In this document: positions 1 through 10,149 of the stretch, one piece after another
How the letters are laid out: every line of letters starts with the position of its first letter
Position numbering within the stretch: the first letter of the stretch is position 1
Source of the DNA: Pleurotus djamor
Taxonomy: Eukaryota > Basidiomycota > Agaricomycetes > Agaricales > Pleurotaceae
DNA: 64,000 bases
Direction: 5' to 3'
Assembly: GCA_029747585.1 (NCBI GenBank)
Contig: JAPEVF010000136.1
Coordinates: forward strand, 1-64,000
Program-made: the position numbers and the translations under genes
The notes under the pieces: generated by a model
Seen by the model: the letters and a program-made list of their open reading frames with translations, nothing else
Told to the model about the DNA's origin: nothing
The model's database searches: none

Positions 1-189
1 CTCAAATCTCTATTGTTCGTTTCCGGGACGGTTTGGACTAAAAAACTGTCTCCACGCGTGAGTTCCAGGCGGGTCATTGGAATGCGAAAATCACGCTAAA
101 GATGCACTTCGTGCAACCTTCAATCCCTGACACATAGGTCCCAGGGTTTCTCAGGCTAGAACATAGTTCTAAATACTCGTTTCGACGAA

Positions 190-270
190 GCTTCAAGAAA
201 AGTGTTGCGCATTTTTCGACTTGAAAAGTTGCGCGCTCTGAAAAAGTTGCGAAAAAGTTGCGCGCGTTGT
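190..270. repeat. Short direct repeats of a GTTGCGC motif
   Basis: Several copies of AAAAGTTGCG(CGC) lie within about 70 bases, separated by a few bases each. No gene is convincing between 1 and 530; the stretch is otherwise unstructured to the eye. The repeats may be the end of an old mobile element, but no partner end was found. Confidence 0.4.
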
Positions 271-529
271 GGTTACAAAAGTAAGTGGTGCGTTTTATTT
301 TTGCTACCGAAAGTACGTCATAGTCGTCGGGTGCTGGGGCGCAAGAGGTCATAGTGCCATGGAAAATTTTCGGTCGAGAATTTATTAGATAGAAGAGGTC
401 CCATGTACTTAATTAAGGTGGCGTTCTGTTCCGAGATGTTGAAAGAGATTCAACGGTCGGTGAGGGAGGAGTGAGCACGTCGATTGAAAATCGGTAAGGG
501 GTGAGAAAGTACAGGGTACTGTGAGAATA

Positions 530-1750
530 AGGAGCGGTGTTTCCAACTTCGCAAGCGCTTGCCCTATTTAGGAAGGAATCGACATGGTGGGACCTTGCAA
601 GCAAGGTAACCAACCAATACCTGTGCCCGCCTTTTACGCTCAGTACTTTGAACTCAACTAGGGGGAGATCGATGCTACTCGACCAGCTTCTTAACGCCCA
701 GAACAGCGATCAAACGGTTAGATGTCTCTTGGATCAGTATCCTGGATGTTTCGACTTGGTTTCGACTCCTCATTAACATTGCCCAAGGATGTCAGTCGCT
801 GCACAATTACCGTCTGCCTTTTCTCTCGTGCATAGCGAAAGCTGCGAGCTTGGCTTTAAACGGATTACAATCTCCAACAGCGCGCCTGAGTCACTGTCAC
901 AATTCTACGCGGTAAGTTGCCTATCTCATTTTAACTACTACCACTGGAATTGAGTACACCCCTTGTATAGTCATTTCAGATCGACAAGCTGACTCCAGAT
1001 TCACTAATGCGTTCATTAAAAGCTGGACCTGAACTTGTCGCCGTCAACGACGAAGTTGTTTCACTGTCCCTGCTATCATCGTTTATGTCTTTCTCTTGTC
1101 AGTCGAGATCGTTTTCGATAATCCGGACGGCCGGTTTCCAACTCCATACGTCGAACCATTGGGCTGGAGAAGGGCGCATACAGCTTGGACAACGAGAAGT
1201 GTCAGTAGGGTAGACGTGATGAATCTGCTCGGGAGCGCGGGCTTGAGCAAGTCGACCCCGTACTCAAAACATTGTGCCCCAAGGTCGCGTGCGTATCATC
1301 AATTCCCTGTGTCGCCTCTCGACTGACAAGCTGCATAGATCACGGCTCTGACGAATGCGAAAGATCGCGAACGTTTGGCAATGCTGAAGGAGGTGGCCGG
1401 TACCAAGGTGTACGAACAGTGTCGCGCACGCAGAGCGCACGATCTTACGCGAAAGCCCTCGGCGTCGACTGCGACAGCGTTCGGATGAGAATACTCAATC
1501 TGCACGCGCGTCTCAATGGCCGGCTACCAGGCTTTTTCCTTTGGTGTGCCGAGTTTTGAGAGTTTCTTTGACGCTACTTTGTCTTACTTTTTCTCTAGAG
1601 CATCCAGAGTGGTCTGTTGCTTCCAACTCAGATGGAAAGTGTTCCTGCCGATACAGATGACCCGTTTAGAGGTATGTAGCCAAGACCATAACGTCTATAT
1701 CACGCTCACAGCCCATCATCTACTTTTAGCTCACCCACTCTCCCCCCCTG
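530..1750 (+). other. Gene-like stretch with one intron-like segment, not recognised
   Basis: Short open stretches lie in all plus frames. A well-formed intron-like segment, about 911 to 979, starts GTAAGT and ends with a TTTCAG acceptor. The pieces on either side do not join into a protein I recognise. It may be the 5' part of the decayed gene with the AQK repeats that starts near 1750, since both are on the plus strand and no other promoter is obvious between them. Confidence 0.25.
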
Positions 1751-2310
1751 CTGAGTAGCAGGTCAGTGAACTTGTCGCGACCCCTCATCCCTCTCGACCC
1801 CCGCCTCCTCCGCCACAATCAAGTCCTCCTACGTCCATCAATTGACGTTCAATCGCGCAGAAGGAAAGATGGGCGCGATTACGAGCGGTCAGGTCTACGC
1901 CGTCGGAACCTCCCCCAGACACAGATGCATCTCGTCACTTGCGCGCCCGTCCGCCGTCAGAAGCCCCCTCACAAGTCACGCAAAGTTTTGAGGATGCTGA
2001 CAGGCACGTTAGCAAACGTTCCCTGGCACAGAAGCTGCGATGGACACGGATCCGTGCTGCTAACGCGACCCCTACGACATCAGAAATCAGCCTCTCACCG
2101 CCGTCGACACCGAGGACGTCCTCCAGTCAGCAACCACTCCCCGTTGAACCATTGACACCCCCGCAGCCAACGGAGACCACAGTCAACCGCCGTTCGCTCG
2201 CACAGAAGGGCACGATGGGCCAAAATTCGAGCTGAGAAGGCTGCTTCCGCTCTTGTAAAATCTGACGTACGAGCGAGACTCGAGACCCCGGGAGAGTCTG
2301 AGACAGGTAA
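1750..2310 (+). pseudogene. Broken gene with three RSLAQK..RWAKIRA repeats
   Basis: One plus frame carries the motif RS(I/L)AQKxRW(A/T)(R/K)(L/I)RA near 1846-1885 and again near 2009-2055. A third copy starts at 2191 but needs a one-base shift at the run GGGC near 2208. Spacers between copies are rich in Pro, Ser and Thr. A stop TGA at 1843-1845 precedes the first copy where the third copy has an arginine codon, so a CGA-to-TGA change is likely. After the third copy the restored frame runs to a splice-donor-like GTAATG near 2308. The motif is basic and amphipathic and could bind nucleic acid, but I do not recognise the family. Confidence 0.5.
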
Positions 2311-2559
2311 TGCGGCCTTCCACTAGTTGCATAGGCATAGCCTCTCGTCAACGGGAGCTACGCCCACTGGACAACTCCGTCCAGACGCAAGTCTCACGTA
2401 AAGTAGACTATAATGCCTGTCAGATCACCTCGAAAGAATAGGAGAAATAGATAGATGACTCACTGAAATCAACTCTTTGCGCGCGAAAGAGGTTACAGGG
2501 TTTCCTGCATCAGCAGAGGTCCCGAAAGTTGCGGGGCATTATAGCGAGCGAAGGTTCGA

Positions 2560-2795
2560 GTCAGGCCGACCCCAGTAGCGGGGTTTAGGGTGTAGGACTT
2601 CAGTTGCGTAGCATCCTGTCCTTCCGACATAAATTTGGCGCCCAGATGGGAGGCAGTTTCCTCTGAGATAGGCGCCTGTTCGAATTCCCGCCCAGTGGCT
2701 TGCCAGTCGCACAGGCCCCGCAATGCGTCTTTTGGATGCGGACGAAACCCTCTGACTACCAAAGTATGTGAGATAGCTTAGAAAGATATAGCTTT
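2560..2795 (-). repeat. Copy 1 of a ~200-bp repeat, inverted relative to the copy at 31.4-31.6 kb
   Basis: Read on the minus strand from 2795 down, this segment matches the plus strand from 31441 to about 31645. Shared blocks include the run around AGCTATATCTTTCT, then TACTTTGGTAGT, AGGGTTTCGTC, TCCAAAAGA and CGCCTATCTCAGAGGAA. The other copy starts just upstream of the JmjC gene start, so this one may be the leftover promoter side of a lost related gene, or both may be copies of a small mobile element. No coding function is proposed. Confidence 0.7.
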
Positions 2796-2799
2796 GTTA

Positions 2800-3440
2800 G
2801 CCGCTAAGGGCAGAGACCCCCAACGTCTTAGACGAAGTGGGGATAGACAGGGGAGCTTTAAATGCACCGCGTGCTTCAGGACTTGAGCCGTACTTGAACG
2901 CGAACCGCAACGCAGACCATCGTATCGCCGTAAAGTTTCTTTCCATGCTGCGACCCGATTTGTAACCTGAAACTAGAGCAAGCCAGATATAACAAAGGTC
3001 AAATATCTGAATGAGAAGACTAGCAGGGACATGGGGAAACATAGCGCGGCGGCTTAGAATGCGGCCATGTCCTGAACTAGTACTTGCCACAATTCAAGGA
3101 TCCTAATTTTTGTAGATACAACGTGGGCCACACACTGTCAGGAGGGGCGGAGCACACACTCTATTCAAAGGACTGGCTGGCTGGTAAAAAATGGCTAAAA
3201 TTCAATCCCTAGGAATGATGAGTTTGACTACCCTTAAGTTTGTCGGCAGAACTAGATCTCAGGGGTTGCCTTGAAGGTTTGCTGTATAACATGGAGGGGA
3301 ATGTTCGAGGTTGAAAGAGGCAGCCAACATCTACATGCCTAAACTATGCACTTTTGGCAGAGTAAATCAATAACTTAGAACAAGCTGGCAAGTAAAGGGC
3401 ATATAATATTCGAGCATCTTTGCTGGTGGGCGTGTTCTAG
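2800..3440. other. Stretch with no supported gene
   Basis: Short open stretches on the minus strand (for example 2797-3090) have no recognisable content. The segment holds the 3' flank of the dioxygenase gene, which ends at 3444. CACACTGT and CACACTCT words occur near 3130-3160, but no matching inverted end was found that would make them transposon termini. Confidence 0.3.
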
Positions 3441-3443
3441 AAG

Positions 3444-5530
3444 CTATCCTACTCTCTTTCTCTTTTTTCCAGGATAACCTGAACTAGGATGTCTCCCATA
3501 CCCGGTCTCCCTACCCCAACCAGAAGGCTTGCCAGCCAGTTGAGAAATGGAGTCCTTGGGGAAGAATAGTACTGTGGAGCATCGACCAGGTGTGAGACCC
3601 TCTTTACTCATCTCAGGATCTTCTACAGGCTCCCAACGGGAGACTGAGTGCCAAATCTTGGAAGACCAGAGGATGACAAAGGACCCCGGACGGTATCTAG
3701 AATATCCAACAGAAACAATATCATTGATAATGCTAGAAAGGAGAAATGGAAGACTTGCCTAAACTTGGCCTTCAGCTGGGGAATGAGTAGATAGCCTCCC
3801 TTGTAGGAGCCAAATGGGAAAGACAAAGAGGGCCCTTCATCTCTAGAGTCTAGATGGGCCTGGAGTTGCAGTTTCCAAACAAGGGCCCGACCAGAGAAAC
3901 AACCAGGATCTGTCTTATAATAAGCACCAGCGTTGAAACTTTCCTGGTAGTTTTTCCAGTCTTCCGGTAACGCTCCTTGCATTACACCATTCAAGTACAT
4001 CATTGTACTTTGAGTAGTGGAGTAGTATACCTCAGACGCGGAGAAAGCAGTTGAGGTTCTTGTATGATCTCTGGAGATGAAAAGACCCTGGGCAACGATA
4101 TTAATAGGGAAGAAAACAGAGCGTAGAAATGACACATACCTTGTTTTTACCTCCAGTTTGAATCCAGCCTTGGGTGAGGTGGACAGTACCGCAGACTTCC
4201 TCTTTCACCTGTCCATCCATGGTATACGGAATGAAACGAGGGTCCCCCCCGTCCGTACGTTGGAGGTCATTGTGTCGAAGCTGGGGGTGACGGGTAGGTG
4301 GGACTTTCGACAGGAAGTCCTGGGTAGCTTGGTGCATTCTCCGAACACTGTCCGGCTAAGGATACAGTGTTAATGATTCCACTCCAAGAGCTGACAGTGA
4401 TCACGAACTGGTATTCCATTTGGTATAAAGTTTCCAGGACCGTCACTTTGCTCCAAACGCTCATCTTGGTGCTGAAGGGTCAACGGGTGGGTTTGGCCAT
4501 TCATTTCACTGTCTGGGTCCAGTTGGTCAAAGTAGATCAGCAGATCCTTGCCATTTTTGTCAATATACCGCGCTGACTGATTCTGGACAGGATATTCTGG
4601 ATGGGACATCTCGTCGCAGATTCTTTGCATCTCCTTCTTCATCTCGGGCTTCTGGGTCGTGGGAAGCCTATCGCGGTCCAGGTCAGTTGTGAATACGGGC
4701 ATTTGGTTGTACCATTTGGACCCTCGTTTAAAACCCTGCTTCTGGTAGTCCTCCAGAAGGTGAGGAAGGCCTTTGTCTCCTAGGCCTGGTCTGCTGAGGT
4801 CGTTGATAAATTCGCGGATATGCAGAGGAGGGATTTGTTTGTGGTTGGGAACCTAGGGTAAAGAGTATCAGAAAATTACATAGCCAGAGGGAGGAAGGGC
4901 AGCTACTTTTGTAGACTAGCAGGCGGCAAAAATCGACTCAGCGGTGAAGAACAGAAGACAGGAAATGCGGGCGCTACCTCATCTTGTTCCATATCCTAGA
5001 CAGACAACTTGAGAAAGCTACGAAGTAATTGGACAGACAGCAGTTACCTTGGGCTGATAGGGGATGAATTCGTCGTCCGAAAGGTCGCTGTCTTCGATAA
5101 CCTAACAAATCAAAGTTCACCAAGGGCTGCACGACCAAAAGGCATAAGAGGACAGTACCGTAGCCGTCTGCTTCCCTTTTCCCTTTCCCTAGAGGAAGGT
5201 ATTGAGAAAGCTACGCGGTAATTGGACCCACACCAGTCACCTTGGGCTTCTGCTTAACGGCTCGCGACGCCTTCCGCTTCTTCGCAGTCTGGAAAGAAGA
5301 ACAAATTAGACAGGCGTGCAGACCGGCAATTAAGATTGGGTCTCGCCTGATGGGGGACAGATTCCTCGTCCAACAAGGGGCTCTCTTCAACAATCTATTA
5401 AAGCGCCTTCAAGATGGGCTGTTTTTTTTTAAAAAAAAGAAAAGNCAAGTACCGCAGGAGTAGGATCAAAATCCGAGTTTTCATCGCTAAGATCTTCAAG
5501 CATGTAGCCCGATGTAATCAACGCAGCCAT
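3444..5530 (-). CDS. 2OG-Fe(II) dioxygenase, fungal nuclear type, multi-exon, apparently intact
   Basis: Exons that keep phase throughout: 5530-5453, 5394-5347, 5288-5241, 5188-5159, 5101-5048, 4995-4978, a possible 9-nt exon near 4915, 4852-4409, 4355-4140, 4087-3759 and 3696-3444, giving about 505 residues. The oxygenase core is in the last two exons. It has the iron pair HLD within LQAHLDSRDEG, then GGYLLIPQL, the distal His in IWHSV and a 2-oxoglutarate Arg in PGRCSTVLF. The N-terminal half is acidic with short basic patches (KKRK), and the protein ends in KKRKRVG, a nuclear-signal-like tail. Layout resembles the TET/JBP-like oxygenases expanded in mushroom genomes, whose known members oxidise 5-methylcytosine; that substrate is inference here. 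The intron at 3697-3758 is GC-AG, and 5289-5346 may be too. The single N at 5445 lies in an intron. The start is the first in-frame ATG. It is divergent from the transposase at 5761. Confidence 0.75.
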
Positions 5531-5760
5531 CTTAGGTTGAAGGTCGAAGGTTGAATTGAACGTTGAAGCCCAGTCAAAAACCAAGAAGCCGCGGTGGGTT
5601 GGTCAGTACCGAAGAGTTCCCACAGTAACTGTCGGCGCTCGATTTGTCACCTCTGACGGGACGGGTTTCGTCGCGTTTTCCTTCCTACACCATCATATTG
5701 TCATAGTTTTCAATGTCTCGGAAGTGTCAAATACATTCTTTCCTTTTTGCGGTCACAACC
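5531..5760. promoter_or_regulatory. Shared 230-bp promoter between dioxygenase and transposase
   Basis: The minus-strand dioxygenase starts at 5530 and the plus-strand transposase at 5761, so one short stretch must hold both promoters and 5' leaders. No clean TATA box is visible. The plus side has a pyrimidine-rich run (TTTTCCTTCCTACACC) near 5677-5692. That it drives both genes is inferred from geometry alone. Confidence 0.5.
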
Positions 5761-8676
5761 ATGCCTTGGTGCACCTGTGAGTCAATGTGCCATGGAGGTA
5801 AAGAGGTCTCTCCAGCAACCTCTACCCGCCATTCCACCTTTCGCAGCGAGGCAATACAGAGGAAAATCAATTCACACCTCCAACAGGATGGTGAGTAGCT
5901 TCATTTTTGTATAGATTTGTGTCGATATTCATGATTCCCGTAGATCCCGTTCCAAACGTGCAGCAACAACATATTGCTCGGAGTCAACGGCTCGACGAGA
6001 ACCAAGCTCCAGTTGCTGGACCTGTTGTAAATGTACAGCCAAGCCGGGGAGGCACGCCCTCTCGACCTCTCGACCTCCGACACCCTTTTCTCCGCCTGCC
6101 AGTCCCCCTCGAGCTAAGTAGTCCCCATCGTGAGGTCATTCCTGCTGCTCCTGCTCCTGCTCTCGCTCCCCCTCCAGCTCGCCCAGCTCCCCCTCCTGCT
6201 GTGCTTGACCGTGGGTCTGGACTTCCACGCACCTCGGCTATTCCTGACATTCAAACATCTCTCGATTGGCTTTCTCTCCTCCGTGAAGCAAGTCTAGATC
6301 GTGCTGGGTTCTCCCCTGCGCAACTGGATGCACTCCAAAATCCTGGGCCACTCTCAATCAAATTATACGAAGCTTGTGGCTGCAGCCGAAAGAAATGTGG
6401 AGGGGATAAGTTACTGTCAGCTGATCTACTCAAACGACAACTCGAGCAGCTCAGCGGTGTCTTCGCTATTTATTCCGATATGTGCAAGAATGGATGTATA
6501 GGCTACACGGGGCTTTACAAGCAACTCGACAAATGTCCGGTGTGCAATCATTTGCGCCGTAAACCACACAACAGCAAGCCATACAAATCCTTTACCACAT
6601 TTCCCATTGGGCCGCAAATTCAAGCGCAGTGGTCAACTCAGAGTGGTGCCGCGAACATGCGTTGCTGTCAACGCCAGACCCAGGAAATATTAGAAAAGCT
6701 CGGACGACTGGATGGCCGGCTCGACACTTATGACGACTTCATTTGCGGAAGCGATTACCTAGAAGCGGTCATCGACGGCCATATCCATGGTGACGACAGT
6801 CTCCTGGATAGCGCGCAACTCTATCGGATGAAGCACTCAGACTGTTGGATTTATATATGGGTGATTCTCAATCTAGACCCAAAAATCCGATACAAAGTCA
6901 AGGATGTGCTACCCGCTGGCTCAATTCCGGGTCCGGAGTCACCAAAGAACATTGACTCGTTCCTCTTTCCTTCCCTTTACCATCTTTCTACAATTCAAAA
7001 TGATGGTGGCCTTCGGATTTGGGACGGTGGAAAGAGGGAAATCAGTACCACAAGGCTACAACTTCTCTTTGTCACCGCCGATTCAGTTGCTCTTGCGAAG
7101 GCGGCACACTGGGTCGGCCATCTGGGTAAATTTGCGTGTCGCATCGTTTGTGGACTTCCAGGACGGCGCAAGCCAGGTGCTCCCCAGTATTTCATGTCCC
7201 TGCTTCGCCCCGATGGAGATACTCGATGTGGAACTCATGGCGATATCAATCTGGCTACACTAGTTCCCAATGGTTCAGCTGCACGTTTCGTGGATAGTCT
7301 CACGTCAATCATTGCCTCCAACAATGCCACCCACTTTGAAAAGCAGAGGCGCGAGACTGGTCTGACTGGAGTCTCTATTTTCTTTGGTGTCGACCTTGTA
7401 TTCCCCCCACCATTCTGTTTTACGGGCGACCTGATGCATCTAGACGGACTCAACCTCCCTGATCTTCTGCTTGGCCTGTTCCGCGGACGAAATGACTTGG
7501 TCAGCCCTACCGACCGTGTAACATCATGGGATTGGGCTGTTCTTCGTGACAAGGATACATGGGAAACTCATGGGAAGCTCGTTGCAAATGCCAAACCATA
7601 CCTTCCCAAAGACATCGAGCGACCACCCAGGAACCCTGCTGAGAAGATCTCAAGTGGATACAAAGCCTCCAAGTACATCGTCTATCTATACGGTCTTTGC
7701 CCTGCGCTTCTCTATGACCTTCTTCCTGTGGTCTACTGGAAACACTTCTGCAAGCTGGTTCGCGCTCCTCACCTCCTCTCTCAGAGATCTATGAGCTCAG
7801 AATCCCTTGCTCTGGCGGATGAACTGCTCCTCAGCTACTGTATTGACTTCGAGCACTTGTACTACCGCCGCCGAATGGACCGGCTGCACTTTGTGCCACC
7901 ATCAATCCATTTTCTTCTACACCGCGCTCTTGAGACTCAGCGCGTTGGTCCGATGGCACTTCTCGCTCAGTGAGCGCTGGGACGAACAATCGGGAACCTT
8001 GGGGCAGAAATCCGCCAGCATCAGGACCCGAATGCTAATTTAGCACAAAGGTGCCTGTTACGCTGCCAGTTGAAATGCTTTTCGTGCCTTGGTACCTGGA
8101 TTTATCGACGAAGACGCGCCGCCTCCACATCTCTCCCAAGATATTGGGGACGGTTATACACTGCTTCACAAAACAGAGCACACAAGCTATCTCCTCGACC
8201 CGTTCTCTCCTGAAGCACTTGCATCACAGGCGTACGAGCTTCGCGTTGTCCGTTGGGGCCGGCTTTCTCTTCCAAACGGACAGACAGCCCGTTCACTCTG
8301 GACTGAACAATTTTCCGACTTGGAGCCCCGTCGAACTCCGAGTCGCATCGCAAAAATTCTACTTGATGACGTTGTCCTCCATTACTTTTTTCGATTTAAT
8401 GCACAGCCGCTCGCGATGGTGACTCTCTTCGGCCTACCTGACGCAGAAATCTACCATGACTCAAGCCGGGGCTCTCTGGGTTTGCCAGTATCCCCAGGTT
8501 CTGCAAAGGAAAGTCATCGATGCAAAATCCGTACAGTCGGCTGCAGGGATGGTGCCATTTCAATGGGAGCCTGTGGTCACACTACAAAACCAGGTAGATA
8601 CTTTATGGTAGAAAAGATGAACCTCAACCTCTCTGTAACAGATGTTGTAAATGATGAGGACGACGACAACGAATAA
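5761..8676 (+). pseudogene. Plavaka-type (CACTA/Tnp2) transposase, broken by one stop and one frameshift
   Basis: The start ATG at 5761 opens an exon (5761-5890) with a CTCESMCHGG zinc-binding-like motif. A 53-nt intron (5891-5943) joins it in phase to the main exon, giving about 950 codons in all, the usual size for the family. Family landmarks in order: CGCSRKKCGG, the CPVC pair, PIGPQIQAQW, DFICGSDYLEAV, DSAQLYR (first catalytic Asp region), DCWIYIWVILNLDP, PKNIDSFLFP, PGRRKPGAPQYF and GDLMHLDGLNLPDLL. Reading stops at TGA 7971-7973, where family members have Trp, and the same frame then continues as GRTIGNLGAEIRQH. One extra A near 8072-8075 shifts the frame; NAFRALVPGF and GDGYTLL follow in the new frame to TAA 8674-8676. 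The product should be inactive unless supplied in trans. Terminal repeats were not found. Confidence 0.85.
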
Positions 8677-8734
8677 NTTTTTTTTCTTTTCGGCTTGTTT
8701 TCGGCTGTATTTTGGACTTCGACACAACTTCGAC

Positions 8735-9382
8735 ATGGAGCTTGCCTCTTTTACCCCTTCCACCACCACCATCGACAACGACAACAACGACAACCATCAA
8801 CGACAACCCTCTCCTCCCATGTCTGGATTCTTCCCCTCTCGAAGCTTTGAATCCCGTCTGGACTTTGGCCACTCTGGTGCCTTCTACTACTTGTTTGGAC
8901 CCCCAACTTTGTCAAATCCGCTTTCCTCGACCTCAACTCAAGCAATCGGTTCTACTCAGTCTACTCATCCTACGGGCTCTACTATGGGTGCTGGAATGAT
9001 GAATCGTCGCTTATCCGAGTCCGAAAAAGGGTTTCCTGGGCTACAAATTGACTATATGCGGAGGTGCCGCGAGCTCGAACATGAGTTGGAGGTGCTCAAC
9101 GGACGGTTTGCTTCTTTAAGGTATGTAGCATATTCTACTTTCAATCCCATGACTCTAAACTCTTCTAGTGATGCACACCAGGGTCTTCTCGATTTCGCAG
9201 CAATAACGTGGCCCCAGCCAATCTCGTCCAAGCAGGACTACCTGAACTCAAACGCGAAGACCACCCAGTCATTCGCTACTGTACGAAGGACAAATTACGG
9301 GTCCGGAATGAAATGAAGGCCCGTTTCTTACGCCTCTGGGCTTGCACGGGCGCCTTTCTTAAGTGCCATCACATCGCCACCT
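8735..9382 (+). CDS. Small gene after the transposase, possibly a second transposon gene
   Basis: ATG 8735 opens an exon of low-complexity Thr/Asn/Ser sequence ending in a short coiled-coil-like helix (RRCRELEHELEVLNG). A donor GTATGT at 9121 can use an acceptor at 9168 or, better, TTTCGCAG at 9200. The second choice yields LPELKREDHPVIRYCTKD, which resembles the LKxEDHPxIxYWTK motif I recall from accessory proteins in mushroom transposon loci. A further GTCAGT...CTAG segment (about 9384-9438) precedes DVINVPDLGLRIVID, so the gene may run to about 9523. It starts 58 bases after the transposase on the same strand, which fits a second transposon gene. The function is unknown. Confidence 0.4.
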
Positions 9383-9529
9383 GTCAGTGTCATGGTCTAT
9401 TAATTAATTTTGAATTAATTTATTCCTTCTGGCTAGCGATGTCATCAATGTACCTGACCTTGGCCTTCGAATTGTTATTGATCGTGAGAATCGTACATTG
9501 ACCGTGCGAACCGTCCGCCTCTGATGATT

Positions 9530-10140
9530 TTCCCCCCAAGATATCAATATTTATTTCATGCAAACTACGTTCCTAACTTATACTTCCTAACTTATACTTC
9601 CTTAGACATACACTCGGACCATCTCAGTTTTACATCCCAAGATTCAGACCTAAGAGATAGGAGCCTCAAAGCTTTTGAGAGGTATCCCTTAGGTATGTGC
9701 CAAACCGCCCCATTTTTGCTCACACGCGACTTGTCTCCCAACCCCATCTCTGAACATACTCAACTTCTACATGCTCATCTTTGTCTAGCCACGATTTTCG
9801 CGAAAGGGCTGGCATCTTTTGATGAAAGGTCTTGGCAAAGTCCCAAGGGGATGGATGACTGGAGGGAAGGATTGCAGCCCACGAAAAACAGAGTCCATGG
9901 TGTGCCCAAGTCTCCTTACGGCTCATATGCTAATCTTCCACTCACACAGACAACTCAGAGACAATATCGGAATACAATCCCGTCGGCGCGCTACCCCACA
10001 GGGCCATCCCCACACGTGACACCCCACAACCCCCCCTCCTCCTACCCCCGGAAACCCAACCTCCGGAAGACTACAATCTTGAGGATAGGCCCCAATGAAG
10101 CACTACGAACACATGAATAATTACCTCAAAAAACAAAGAC
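9530..10140. other. No supported gene
   Basis: An open stretch of about 200 codons runs from 9524 on the plus strand, but its composition (Thr, Pro, His and Leu in short runs) and lack of motifs do not support a protein. Near 9572-9605 the words CTAACTTATACTTC are repeated in tandem. Nothing else was seen. Confidence 0.25.
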
Positions 10141-10149
10141 GAACGGTAC

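Noticed and set aside
2540..2680. tRNA gene near GGTTCGAGTCA and TGTTCGAATTCC
   Set aside because: Two B-box-like words occur, but there is no A box at the right distance and no cloverleaf arms could be drawn.
8712..8999. Overlapping frame starting MDFDTTSTWS
   Set aside because: It is an alternate frame of the same exon as the 8735 gene and lacks the coiled-coil helix and splice continuity.
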